64,000 bases of DNA, from the NCBI GenBank assembly GCA_025934775.1, contig JAICWO010000001.1, positions 124,001-188,000 on the forward strand. The letters run 5' to 3'. The notes beneath the pieces were generated by a model. That model was not told the DNA's origin and ran no database searches. It saw nothing but the letters and a program-made list of their open reading frames with translations. Positions 27,885-37,637 of this stretch are shown here, in pieces; positions within the stretch are counted from its first letter, which is position 1, and each line of letters starts with the position of its first letter. This stretch comes from Gemmatimonadaceae bacterium (lineage in GTDB: Bacteria; Gemmatimonadota; Gemmatimonadetes; Gemmatimonadales; Gemmatimonadaceae). The translations under genes and the position numbers were made by a program.

Positions 27885-28024
27885 TGATCGACACCCGACG
27901 CGACATGATCGCGGCGTACATCGTCGCGACGACCATCTACGTCGTGTACAGCATCTCGCTCTGGCTGCGCGACCGCCGGCTGCGCGCTCGGCTCGAGTCG
28001 ACGCGCGAGATGGATCGCCGCTGA
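27881..28024 (+). CDS. CcmD-like small membrane protein (47 aa; absent from ORF track)
   Basis: MMIDTRRDMIAAYIVATTIYVVYSISLWLRDRRLRARLESTREMDRR; one TM plus basic tail; ATGA overlap with ccmC. Confidence 0.75.
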   Translation: MMIDTRRDMIAAYIVATTIYVVYSISLWLRDRRLRARLESTREMDRR

Positions 28025-28031
28025 GCAGCGC

Positions 28032-29573
28032 GTGAGCGATTCCGGAATCGTGTACCTCGTCGGCGCGGGGCCTGGTGATCCCGGTCTCCTCACGCTGCGC
28101 GGCGGCGAGCTGCTCGTCACGTGCGATGCGATCGTCCACGACACGCACGTGAGTCCGTCGATGCTCGCGCTGGCCGCCGTCGCCGAACGCGAGCCGCCGG
28201 TCGAGATACACGACGTCGGCCGCCGCGACGAGCAGGATGCCGCGAGGCACGACGAGATCGTCGCGCTGCTCATTCGCCTGGCGCGCGACGGTAAGCGCGT
28301 CGTGCGTTTGCGCGTCGGCGATCCGTTCGTGTTCGGGCGCGGCAGCCACGAAGCCGAAGCGCTCGCCGAAGCGGGCGTCGCGTTCGAGATCGTTCCGGGT
28401 GTGAGCGCGGGTGTGGCCGCGCCGGCGTACGCCGGAATTCCGCTCACGCATCGCGGCACTGCGCGGGCGGTCACGTTCGTGAGCGGCCACGCCGATCCGT
28501 CGCGCGGCGAGAGTGAAGTCGACTGGCGCGCGCTCGCGCGCGTCGGCGGAACGATCGTCGTGTTCATGGGGACGAAGATGATCGCGCGCATCGCCGCGGC
28601 GTTGATCGACGGCGGCCTCTCACCCTCGACGCCGGCCGCGGCGATCCAGTCCGCGACGTATCCGCATCAGCGTACCATTACGGCGCCGCTGAGGTTACTC
28701 GCCGAGGCTATCGAGCGCGCGGCGCTCGCGTCGCCGGTCCTCATCGTCATCGGCGACGTGGTGGCGCTTCGCGACAAGCTCGCCTGGTTCGACACGCGAC
28801 CGCTGTTCGGCAAACGCATCGTGGTCACACGCGCGCGCGCGCAGTCCGGGGCGTTGATCGCGCAGCTCACCGCCGCCGGCGCAGACGTGCTCGAGATGCC
28901 CGCCACGCGCATCGAGCCGCTCGATGCCGCGCCGCTGCGTGACGCGATCGCGCGGCTCGCGGAGTACGGCTGGGTGATTTTCACGAGCCAGAACGCCGTT
29001 CGAATTTTCTGGGACGCGCTGCGCGCCGAGTCGCGCGACGCGCGCGCGCTCGCCGGCGTGAAGGTCGCCGCGATCGGCTCGGCGACGGCCGACGCGCTGC
29101 TCGACTGCGGGATCGCGGTCGACGTCGCGCCGGATCGCTATGTCGCGGAAGGTTTGCTCGAGGCACTGCGCGACCGACGTGATGTGCGTGGCGTGCGCGT
29201 GTTATACGCCGCCGCGGCGGGTGCGCGCGAGACGCTGCAGGATGGTCTCGCGGAGCTCGGCGCCATGGTCGATCGCGTCCCGGTGTACCGCTCGGTGCCG
29301 GACGGCACGGGCGCCGCAGATCTGCGCGAGCGTCTGCTGCGCGGCGAGGTGGATCTGGTGACGTTCACCGCGACGTCGGCCGTGAACGCGTTCGTGCAAG
29401 CGGTGGGCGCGGACGCGGCGAGCCGTGCGCCGGCGGCCTCGATCGGGCCGATCACGTCGGCCGCCGCGCGCGCGGCGGGGCTCGACGTCGTGGTCGAGGC
29501 AGGCGAGTCCACGATTCCCGGGCTGCTGCAAGCGATTCGCGACCACGCGGCCACCGCTCCGTCGACCACCTAA
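28032..29573 (+). CDS. cobA/hemD: Uroporphyrinogen-III C-methyltransferase / uroporphyrinogen-III synthase fusion
   Basis: N-terminal VGAGPGDPGLLTLRG.., VVRLRVGDPFVFGRG, PGVSAG..PLTHR; C-terminal HemD-like VVTRARAQSGALIAQL..WVIFTSQNAVRIF. Confidence 0.9.
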   Translation: MSDSGIVYLVGAGPGDPGLLTLRGGELLVTCDAIVHDTHVSPSMLALAAVAEREPPVEIHDVGRRDEQDAARHDEIVALLIRLARDGKRVVRLRVGDPFVFGRGSHEAEALAEAGVAFEIVPGVSAGVAAPAYAGIPLTHRGTARAVTFVSGHADPSRGESEVDWRALARVGGTIVVFMGTKMIARIAAALIDGGLSPSTPAAAIQSATYPHQRTITAPLRLLAEAIERAALASPVLIVIGDVVALRDKLAWFDTRPLFGKRIVVTRARAQSGALIAQLTAAGADVLEMPATRIEPLDAAPLRDAIARLAEYGWVIFTSQNAVRIFWDALRAESRDARALAGVKVAAIGSATADALLDCGIAVDVAPDRYVAEGLLEALRDRRDVRGVRVLYAAAAGARETLQDGLAELGAMVDRVPVYRSVPDGTGAADLRERLLRGEVDLVTFTATSAVNAFVQAVGADAASRAPAASIGPITSAAARAAGLDVVVEAGESTIPGLLQAIRDHAATAPSTT

Positions 29574-29585
29574 CTCTTGCGCGCC

Positions 29586-30551
29586 ATGCCGGCTAATCAG
29601 AAAATGCTCATCATCGGCACGCGGTCCTCCGAGCTGGCGCTGCGCCAGGCGCACCAGGTCCAGGCGGCGCTCGAGGCGCGCGGGATCTCGTCCGAGCTCA
29701 AGACGTACAAGACGGTCGGCGACAAGCGGCTCGACGAACCCCTCAGCGCGATCGGCGCCAAGGGGCTGTTCACGAAAGAGCTGGAGTCCGATCTCGCCGA
29801 CGGCATCGTGCAGCTGTGCGTGCACTCGTTCAAGGATCTCCCAACAGAGAATCCTCGAGGGCTCGAGGTGGTGGCGCTGCTCCGGCGCGAGGATCCGCGC
29901 GACGTGCTCATCGTGAATCCCATCGTCGGCGCGGCGACGCTCGACGAGCTGCCGCCGGGGACGCGCGTGGGCACGTCGAGCTTGCGCCGCCGCGCGCAGC
30001 TCCTCGCTGCCCGGCCCGACGTGGAGGTGATCGAGCTTCGCGGCAACGTCCCGACGCGCGTTCGCAAAGTGGACGAGGGCCTCGCGCACGCGGCGATTCT
30101 CGCGGCCGCCGGTCTGCACCGGCTCGGGATCGCGCAGCGCATCACCGCGTATCTCGACGCGCCGGCGTGGCTTCCGGCCGCGGGGCAGGGCGCGATCGCG
30201 ATCCAGATTCGCGCCGACGACGATGAGACGCGAGCACTCGTCGCGCCGCTCGGTGATCCCGACACGATGATCGACGCGACCGCGGAGCGCGCGTTCCTCG
30301 CCGCGCTCGAGGGCGGTTGTCAGGTGCCGATCGGCGCGCTCACCGTTCGCGAGGGGAGTGGACGCGTGCTCCACGGCTTCATCGCTGATGTGAAGGGCAC
30401 GCGCGCGCTCCGCGGCCAGGCCGAGATCGATCCAGCCGCGCCGGCGCGCGGCGGCGCTCGCCTCGCCGACGAGCTGCGTCGCCGGGGGGCGACGGAAATT
30501 CTCGAGTCGCTGCGCGCCGCGAGCTCGCTGCCGGCGCCGCAGCCGGAGTGA
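29586..30551 (+). CDS. hemC: Porphobilinogen deaminase
   Basis: IIGTRSSELALRQAHQV, VHSFKDLPTENPRGL, GTSSLRRRAQLLAARPD, LRGNVPTRVRKVDEG, FLAALEGGCQVPIGA. Confidence 0.96.
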   Translation: MPANQKMLIIGTRSSELALRQAHQVQAALEARGISSELKTYKTVGDKRLDEPLSAIGAKGLFTKELESDLADGIVQLCVHSFKDLPTENPRGLEVVALLRREDPRDVLIVNPIVGAATLDELPPGTRVGTSSLRRRAQLLAARPDVEVIELRGNVPTRVRKVDEGLAHAAILAAAGLHRLGIAQRITAYLDAPAWLPAAGQGAIAIQIRADDDETRALVAPLGDPDTMIDATAERAFLAALEGGCQVPIGALTVREGSGRVLHGFIADVKGTRALRGQAEIDPAAPARGGARLADELRRRGATEILESLRAASSLPAPQPE

Positions 30552-30580
30552 GTCGACGGGCGCGGCCAGCGGCCGCGGGC

Positions 30581-30586
30581 TAGCAT
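30581..30586 (+). promoter_or_regulatory. Candidate -10 box TAGCAT upstream of TetR gene
   Basis: Same GCTAGC(A/T)T context recurs upstream of other genes in the window. Confidence 0.3.
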
Positions 30587-30653
30587 CGCCACCCTTGCGC
30601 CAATTTCCAGAGCGGACTAATTCTCAGTGCGATTAACCATTCGGTCAAAACAA

Positions 30654-31307
30654 ATGGCTAAACCGTCTGGAGAACGACACGCTCGCGATGGCGACACCGA
30701 GCAGCGCATTCTCGACGCCGCGCACCGGGTCTTCATCCGGCGCGGCACGGCGGGCGCGCGGATGCAGGAAATCGCCGACGAGGCCGGCGTGAACAAGGCG
30801 CTCCTGCACTACTACTTCCGCACCAAGAGCCGGCTCGCCACGGCCGTCTTCCAGCGCACGGCATCCACGCTCTTCGCGCGCGTGCTCGAGGTCTTCGCCG
30901 GCGGCAGCGATCTCGATGAAACCGTGCCGCGCGTGATGCAGATCTACATGGATCAGCTGTCGCGCACGCCGTACGTGCCCGGCTACATCCTGAGCGAGCT
31001 GAATCAGCACCCCGAACGCGCGCAGCAGTTCGTCGAAGCACTCCACGACTTTCGGCGCAAGATTGGCGCGACGGATCTGCTCACGATCGTCCAGCAACAG
31101 ATCCAGGCGCGCGTGAGCGCGGGCACCATGCGCCCGATCACGGCCGATCAATTCATCGTCAACCTCGCGTCGCTGTGCATCTTCCCGTTCGCCGCGCGCC
31201 CGATGCTCATGTCGATACTCGGGATCGACGACGCCGGCTTTGCGCGCTTCATCAAGAAGCGCCGCGCGACGCTGCCGCAATTCTTCCTCCACGCGCTACG
31301 CCCATGA
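30654..31307 (+). CDS. TetR/AcrR family transcriptional regulator
   Basis: ILDAAHRVFIRRGTAGARMQEIADEAGVNKALLHYYFRTKSRL. Confidence 0.93.
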   Translation: MAKPSGERHARDGDTEQRILDAAHRVFIRRGTAGARMQEIADEAGVNKALLHYYFRTKSRLATAVFQRTASTLFARVLEVFAGGSDLDETVPRVMQIYMDQLSRTPYVPGYILSELNQHPERAQQFVEALHDFRRKIGATDLLTIVQQQIQARVSAGTMRPITADQFIVNLASLCIFPFAARPMLMSILGIDDAGFARFIKKRRATLPQFFLHALRP

Positions 31308-32641
31308 GCACGGCCGCTCGCTCGAGCGCGCGCGCCGCTCTCGCGCTGATCGCGATCGCGGCTCCGATCGCGGCTCCGATCGCGGCGCAGCAGCCGGCTG
31401 CCGCGCACGATTCACTGACTCTCGCGGCGCTCCAAGCGGACGCGCTGCGTGCGGACCCGCGCAGGGCGCAGCTTCGGCTGCAGGCGGACATCACCGCGCT
31501 CCATCTGCGAAACATTGCCGCCGAGGAATACCCGGCGCTCGCCGGCACGGGGCAGGCGCAGTATCAATCGGCCGTCACCAAGATCGCGGTGCCGCTCCCC
31601 GGCGTGTCGATTCCCACGCCGCCGCACGACACATACAACGCGTACGTGAACGCGCAGGAGTCGCTGCTCGATCCGTCGCGCGCGCCGCGGCGAGCCGTGG
31701 AGCGCGCACAGCTCTCGGAATCGCAGGCACAGGTGCGGGTCGCGCTGTACGGACTGCGGCAGGACGTCAACGATGCATTCTTCGCCGCACTGACCGATCA
31801 GGAACGCGAAGCAGCCACCCAGACGGCGATCGACGACTTGAACGCGCGCCTCCGCGAAACGGCGACGCGCTTCGCGAACGGCGCCGCGCTCCCCGCCGAC
31901 ACGGCGTCGATCGCCGCGTCCATTCTCGCGCGACGGCAGGATCTGCTGCAGATCCACGCCGATCGCGCGGCCGCGCTGGCGCGCCTGTCCGATCTCGTCG
32001 GGCACCCGATCGGCGATCGTGCGCCCCTCTCCGCATCGGACGCGGAGCTTGGCGCCGCGACGAATCGCATTCTCGACTCGCTGCTGCAGCTTCGCGCGCG
32101 GCCGGAGTACGCGCAGTTCGCGGCGACGCGCGACCGGCTCGCGGAACAGGAAGCCGCGAACGCGGCGCAGGCCAAGCCGCGCGTGTCGGCGTTCGGCCGC
32201 GTCGGCTACGGCCGGCCGGGGCTCAACATGCTGAGCACCAACTTTCAATCGTATTGGCTCGCCGGATTGCAGGTGGACTGGGCGCCGTGGACGTGGGGCA
32301 CGCTCGATCGCGAGCGGCGCGAGCTCGAGCTCCAGCGGGACATCGTCGCCACGAACGAAGCGTCGTTCACCGAGACGCTGCGCCGCGCGATCCGGCAGCC
32401 GGTCGCGACGATCGCGCAGCTCGACAGCGCGATCGCCCTCGACGACCGCATCATTGGCCTGCGCGAGACGGTCGAGACCGAAACGCGCGCGCAGCTGCGC
32501 GAGGGCGTCGTCACCGCGGCGGAGTACGTGGACCGCTACACCGATCTGCTCTCGGCGCGGCTGACCCGCGCGCAGCACGGCGTCGCGCGCGCGCAGGCGC
32601 GCGCCACACTTCTGACCACGCTCGGCGTGGAGGTCCCATGA
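31304..32641 (+). CDS. TolC-family outer membrane efflux protein
   Basis: Signal peptide; paired coiled-coil repeats; operonic overlaps. Confidence 0.85.
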   Translation: MSTAARSSARAALALIAIAAPIAAPIAAQQPAAAHDSLTLAALQADALRADPRRAQLRLQADITALHLRNIAAEEYPALAGTGQAQYQSAVTKIAVPLPGVSIPTPPHDTYNAYVNAQESLLDPSRAPRRAVERAQLSESQAQVRVALYGLRQDVNDAFFAALTDQEREAATQTAIDDLNARLRETATRFANGAALPADTASIAASILARRQDLLQIHADRAAALARLSDLVGHPIGDRAPLSASDAELGAATNRILDSLLQLRARPEYAQFAATRDRLAEQEAANAAQAKPRVSAFGRVGYGRPGLNMLSTNFQSYWLAGLQVDWAPWTWGTLDRERRELELQRDIVATNEASFTETLRRAIRQPVATIAQLDSAIALDDRIIGLRETVETETRAQLREGVVTAAEYVDRYTDLLSARLTRAQHGVARAQARATLLTTLGVEVP

Positions 32642-33552
32642 GCGCCGGTGATTCGAGATTACTAATTGCCGCCGCGGCGCTCGCGTGCGTCGGCATCGGC
32701 TGCACCCGCGAGCGCGCGCCCGACGCCTATGGCAACGTGGAAGCGACCGAGGTCGTGGTCGGCAGCCAGGCGACCGGCCAGCTCATCACCTACGCGCCCG
32801 CCGAGGGGAATCAGATTCCCGCCGGCGCGGTCGTGGCGACGGTCGACACGACCGACGTCGCGCTGCAAGTCAGCCAGGCGGCGGCCGAGCAGTCGGCGAA
32901 CGCGTCGCGCGTGACCGAGGTCGCCCGGCAGATCGGCGTGCTCGAGGCGCAGCGTCCGATCGCCGAACGCGACTACGCGCGCACGCGGCGCCTCGCGGCG
33001 GCGCAGGCCGCGACCGCACAGCAGCTCGATCAGAGCGAGCGTGACTATAAAACGCTCATGGCGCAGATCGCCGCGACCGAGGCGCAGCAGCGCACCGCGG
33101 CGCGCAACGCGGCGTCGTCCGCGGCGCGCGTGGCGCAGCTCCGGGACCAACTGCGCAAGAGCCACGTGCTCAACCCCGTCGGGGGCACGGTGTTGGCCAC
33201 GTACGCCAAGGCGGGCGAGTTCGTCCAGACGGGGCAGCCGTTGTACAAGATCGCGAATCTCGACACGATGGAGCTCCGCGCGTACGTCTCCGAGCCGCAG
33301 CTCGCGCAGATCCGGCTCGGGCAGCGCGTGCAGGTGACGGTGGACGCGGGCGGCGCGAAGCGGCCGCTCGGGGGCACCGTGGACTGGATGTCGTCGGAAG
33401 CCGAGTTCACGCCGACCCCGATCGAGTCGCGCGACGAGCGCACGAATCTGGTGTACGCGATCAAGATCCGGCTGCCGAACGAGAACGGGCTCCTCAAGAT
33501 CGGCATGCCCGCCGACGTCGAGCTTCCGCCGCTCACCACCGCGGCGCGATGA
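32638..33552 (+). CDS. HlyD-family membrane fusion protein (YbhG-like)
   Basis: Lipobox-like ACVGIGC; GNVEATEVVVGSQATGQL, lipoyl-like half motifs, SHVLNPVGGTVLATYAKAGEFVQTGQPLYKIANLD. Confidence 0.9.
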   Translation: MSAGDSRLLIAAAALACVGIGCTRERAPDAYGNVEATEVVVGSQATGQLITYAPAEGNQIPAGAVVATVDTTDVALQVSQAAAEQSANASRVTEVARQIGVLEAQRPIAERDYARTRRLAAAQAATAQQLDQSERDYKTLMAQIAATEAQQRTAARNAASSAARVAQLRDQLRKSHVLNPVGGTVLATYAKAGEFVQTGQPLYKIANLDTMELRAYVSEPQLAQIRLGQRVQVTVDAGGAKRPLGGTVDWMSSEAEFTPTPIESRDERTNLVYAIKIRLPNENGLLKIGMPADVELPPLTTAAR

Positions 33553-34526
33553 CCACCGGGCCAGCCGCCGGCGCGCCCGTCGTGCAGGCGCAGGGGCTCG
33601 TGAAGCGCTTCGAGACCACGACCGCGCTCGACGGCATGACGTTCGAGATCGGCGCCGGCGAGCTGTTCGGCTTCATTGGTCCCGACGGCGGCGGAAAGAC
33701 GACGCTCTTTCGCATTCTCGTAACGCTGCTCGTGCCCGACGCGGGCTCCGCGCGAGTGCTCGGCTGCGACGTGGTGCGCGACCTCTGGGCGCTGCGGCCG
33801 CGCCTCGGCTACATGCCCGGGCGATTTTCGCTCTATCCCGATCTCAGCGTCGAGGAGAATCTCGGCTTCTTCGCGTCGGTGTTCGGCACCACGATCGCGC
33901 GCGAGTACGATCGGATCGCGCCCATCTACTCGCAGCTCGAGCCGTTCAAGGCGCGCCGGGCGGGCGCGCTCTCGGGCGGCATGAAGCAGAAGCTCGCGCT
34001 CTGCTGCGCGCTCGTGCACCGGCCGGAGATTCTGTTCCTGGACGAGCCCACGACCGGCGTCGACGCGCTGTCGCGGCGCGAATTCTGGGAGCTGCTCGGC
34101 AGGCTCCGGTCGACCGGGCTCACGATCGTCGTCTCGACGCCGTACATGGACGAAGCGCGGCGCTGCGATCGCGTCGCGCTCGTGCAGCGCGGGCGTCTCA
34201 TGGCGATCGACACTCCGGAGGCGATCGCCGCCGCCTTCGACCGGCCGCTGCTCGCGCTGCGCGTCGGCGAGCGGTATCGCGCCATCCGCGCCCTGCGCGA
34301 TTATGAGAATACGAACACCGTCTATCCGTTCGGCGACGTGCTGCACTTCACGGACCGACGGACGGACGCTTCGCCCGAGACGATCGCGCGCGACGCCGAG
34401 GCGTATCTTCGCGGCGCGGGCATCGAGGCCGTGACCGCCAAGCCGATACCCGCCACGATCGAAGACGCGTTCATGGCACGCATGGGCGCGGACGACGACG
34501 CTCCGGGCGAGCGGGGCGCCGCATGA
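33549..34526 (+). CDS. ABC transporter ATP-binding protein (YbhF N-half-like)
   Basis: IGPDGGGKTTLFRIL, LSGGMKQKLALCCALVHRPEILFLDEPTTGVD. Confidence 0.92.
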   Translation: MTTGPAAGAPVVQAQGLVKRFETTTALDGMTFEIGAGELFGFIGPDGGGKTTLFRILVTLLVPDAGSARVLGCDVVRDLWALRPRLGYMPGRFSLYPDLSVEENLGFFASVFGTTIAREYDRIAPIYSQLEPFKARRAGALSGGMKQKLALCCALVHRPEILFLDEPTTGVDALSRREFWELLGRLRSTGLTIVVSTPYMDEARRCDRVALVQRGRLMAIDTPEAIAAAFDRPLLALRVGERYRAIRALRDYENTNTVYPFGDVLHFTDRRTDASPETIARDAEAYLRGAGIEAVTAKPIPATIEDAFMARMGADDDAPGERGAA

Positions 34527-35296
34527 GCGACGAGGTCGCGATCCATGCGTCGGGGCTCACGCGCACCTTCGGCGCGTTCACGGCGGTCGACCACATCAGC
34601 TTCGACGTCGGCGCCGGCGAGGTCTTCGGCTTCCTTGGCGCGAACGGGGCGGGAAAGACGACGGCGATTCGCATGCTCACCGGCCTGCTCGCGCCAAGCG
34701 CCGGCGAGGCGACGGTCGCCGGCCACGACGTGTATCGCGAAACGGAAGCGATCAAGCGAGACATCGGCTACATGAGCCAGCGCTTCTCGCTCTACGACGA
34801 TCTCACCGTCCGCGAGAACATCCGGCTCTACGGCGGGATCTATGATCTCACCGACGCGACGATTCGCGAACGCACGCAACGCATCCTGTCGCGTCTGGGA
34901 TTGCAACACGTCGAGAACACGCTGGTGCACGCGATTCCGCTCGGGTGGAAGCAGAAGCTCGCGCTCTCGGTGGCGCTGCTGCACGAGCCCCGGATCGTGT
35001 TTCTCGACGAGCCCACGAGCGGTGTGGACCCGATCACGCGCCGCCAATTCTGGGAGCTGATCTACGAGGCGTCGCACGGCGGCACGACGGTGCTCGTCAC
35101 CACGCACTACATGGACGAGGCCGAGTACTGCGATCGTGTCTCCATCATGGTGGCGGGGCGCATCGCGGCGATCGGAACGCCGGCGGAGCTCGAGCGCACG
35201 CACGGCGTGGAGTCGATCGACGAGCTGTTCGTGCAGCTCGCGCGGAACGACCCCAACGCGCGAGGCGCGGCGGGCGGAGGAGGCGCCGCGGCATGA
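34523..35296 (+). CDS. ABC transporter ATP-binding protein (YbhF C-half-like)
   Basis: GANGAGKTTAIRML, degenerate signature IPLGWKQKLALSVALLHEPRIVFLDEPTSGVDP. Confidence 0.92.
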   Translation: MSDEVAIHASGLTRTFGAFTAVDHISFDVGAGEVFGFLGANGAGKTTAIRMLTGLLAPSAGEATVAGHDVYRETEAIKRDIGYMSQRFSLYDDLTVRENIRLYGGIYDLTDATIRERTQRILSRLGLQHVENTLVHAIPLGWKQKLALSVALLHEPRIVFLDEPTSGVDPITRRQFWELIYEASHGGTTVLVTTHYMDEAEYCDRVSIMVAGRIAAIGTPAELERTHGVESIDELFVQLARNDPNARGAAGGGGAAA

Positions 35297-36396
35297 GCGC
35301 GCTCTGGGGTCTCTTGCGCAAGGAGATGCTGCACATTCTCCGCGACCGGCGCACGCTCGTCGTGCTGATCCTGATGCCGATCGTGGAAGTGCTGCTGTTC
35401 GGCTTCTCGATCCGCACCGACGTCACCGACGTTCGCCTCGCGATCGTGGACCCGGCGCCCGACGCGGCGACGCTCGCGCTGCGCAACCGCTTCGCCGCCG
35501 GCGCGCTCTTTCACACCGTCGCCGTGCTCTCGCGCCACGACGATCTCGAGCCGATGTTCCAGACGGACGCGATTCAGCTCGCGGTCGAATTCCCGCCGAA
35601 CTTCGCGCGCACGCTCGCGCGCGGCGGCGCGGCGCAGGTGCACGTCATCACCGACGCCACGGAGCCGAACAGCGGAACCGCGCGCCAGAACTACGTCGCG
35701 GCGGTGATCGACGCGTACCAGCAGTCGCTGCCGGCGCCCACGGGGAGCGTGCGGATCGTGCCCAGCGTGCGCGCACGGTTCAACCCGACGCTCGCGAGCT
35801 CGAATCTGTTCGTGCCCGGCCTGCTCGCGTTTGTGTTGAACATCATCGCCGCGCTGATGACGGCGCTCTCGCTCACCCGAGAGAAAGAGACCGGCACGAT
35901 GGAGGCGCTGCTCGTCTCGCCGCTCCGGCCGTGGCAGATCATCGTCGGCAAGGTCGCGCCGTACCTCGCGATCGGATTCATCGGCGTGCTCGCGGTGCTC
36001 GTCGAGGCGTCGGTGGTGTTCCACGTGCCGATCCGCGGGAGCGTCACGCTCCTCCTTGCCGAAGGCACACTGTTCATCCTCGTCGCGCTGTCGATCGGCA
36101 TCCTCGTCTCGGCGCGCACGTCGTCGCAGCGCGTCGCGATGATGGGCGCGATGCTCGGCACGATGCTGCCGACGCAGATGCTCTCCGGGTTCATCTTTCC
36201 CATCGAGAGCATGCCGCGCGTGCTCCAGTGGATCACGCTCATCGTGCCGGCGCGGTGGTTCGTCACGATCGCGCGCGGGATCATGCTCAAGGGTGTGGGG
36301 ATCGGCTACCTCGCCACGGAGACGCTCGTCCTCGCGGTCATGGCGCTCGTGCTGCTCGTCGCGAGCACGCGGTCGTTCAGCGTGCGCCTCGAATGA
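35293..36396 (+). CDS. ABC-2 type permease (YbhS/YbhR-like)
   Basis: LRKEMLHILRDRRTLVVLILMPIVEVLLFGF; EKETGTMEALLVSPLRPWQIIVGK. Confidence 0.9.
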   Translation: MSALWGLLRKEMLHILRDRRTLVVLILMPIVEVLLFGFSIRTDVTDVRLAIVDPAPDAATLALRNRFAAGALFHTVAVLSRHDDLEPMFQTDAIQLAVEFPPNFARTLARGGAAQVHVITDATEPNSGTARQNYVAAVIDAYQQSLPAPTGSVRIVPSVRARFNPTLASSNLFVPGLLAFVLNIIAALMTALSLTREKETGTMEALLVSPLRPWQIIVGKVAPYLAIGFIGVLAVLVEASVVFHVPIRGSVTLLLAEGTLFILVALSIGILVSARTSSQRVAMMGAMLGTMLPTQMLSGFIFPIESMPRVLQWITLIVPARWFVTIARGIMLKGVGIGYLATETLVLAVMALVLLVASTRSFSVRLE

Positions 36397-37613
36397 GCGC
36401 GCCCGGGTCGGGATCGGGCGCCGCGCGGCGCGGCGGCATCCGGCGATTCATCCGCCGCACGCTCGTGCTCGCGCACGCCGAGGTGCTGCACGTGACGCGC
36501 GATCGCGCGACGCTGCTGCAGATCATCGTCATGCCGCTCGTGCAGCTGCTCATTCTGTCGAACGTCGCGACGTTCGCCATTCAGCGATCGCCGGTGTACG
36601 TGGTCGACGACGATCGGACGAGCACGTCGCGCGGGCTCGTGTCGCGGCTTGGCGCATCGGGGCTGTTCGACGTCGTCGGCCGGTCGTCGTCGCCCGACTC
36701 GGCGAACGAAGCGATGCTTCGCGGGCGGATCACGCTGGCGTTGACAATCTCGCACGACTTCGAGGCGGACCTGGTGCGCACCGGCCAGGCGCCCGTCGCG
36801 CTGGACGTGAACACGGAGAAGGGCGCCGCGGCGGGCGTGGTGCAGTCGTACGCGACGCAGATCATCGGCGCGTACGCGCGCGAGATCGCCGCCGGCATGC
36901 ACCCGGTGCCGGCGCTGGCGCTGCGCGACGCCCTGCCGGCCGACGAGCCGCCGCCGATCCGGGGCTTCGGCCGCGTCGACGTGCGATTCCAGGATTGGTA
37001 TAATCCAACGCTCAACTACAAGCACTTCATGGTACCCGGCATCCTCGTGGCGCTGGTCACGATGATCGGCACGCTGCTCACCGCGCAGAACATCGCCCGC
37101 GAGAAGGAGATGGGGACGCTCGAGCAGCTCAACGTCACGCCGATCACGAAGGCCGAATTCATCACGGCCAAGCTGCTCCCGTTCTGGGTGCTGGCGCTGA
37201 TCGATCTGGTGCTCGGGTTGATCGTCGGACGGCTCGTCTTCGGCATTCCGATGCGCGGCAGCGTCGTGCTGCTGCTGGCCGCGGCGGCGATCTACCTCGT
37301 CGTCGCGCTGGCGATCGGCCTCTGGATCTCGACGACCGTCGACACGCAGCAGCAGGCGATGTTCGTGACGTTCTTCGTGATGATGGTCTATCTTCTGATG
37401 AGCGGCCTGTTCACGCCCATCGCGAGCATGCCGCACTGGGTCCAACTGCTCTCGGAGCTGAATCCGGTGCGCCACTTCGTGACGATCGCGCGCGCGATTC
37501 TCGTGAAGGGCGCCGGCCTGCGCGAGATCGCGGCGCCGATGCTCATTCTGACGGTGTACGGGATCGTGGTGTTATTGCTCGCGATCCGGCAGTATCGCAA
37601 GCGGACCGCCTGA
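36393..37613 (+). CDS. ABC-2 type permease (YbhS/YbhR-like)
   Basis: AHAEVLHVTRDRATLLQIIVMPLVQLLIL; REKEMGTLEQLNVTPITKAEFITAKLLPF. Confidence 0.9.
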   Translation: MSAPGSGSGAARRGGIRRFIRRTLVLAHAEVLHVTRDRATLLQIIVMPLVQLLILSNVATFAIQRSPVYVVDDDRTSTSRGLVSRLGASGLFDVVGRSSSPDSANEAMLRGRITLALTISHDFEADLVRTGQAPVALDVNTEKGAAAGVVQSYATQIIGAYAREIAAGMHPVPALALRDALPADEPPPIRGFGRVDVRFQDWYNPTLNYKHFMVPGILVALVTMIGTLLTAQNIAREKEMGTLEQLNVTPITKAEFITAKLLPFWVLALIDLVLGLIVGRLVFGIPMRGSVVLLLAAAAIYLVVALAIGLWISTTVDTQQQAMFVTFFVMMVYLLMSGLFTPIASMPHWVQLLSELNPVRHFVTIARAILVKGAGLREIAAPMLILTVYGIVVLLLAIRQYRKRTA

Positions 37614-37637
37614 GCCGGCCGCGATTAGCTTTCGAGC

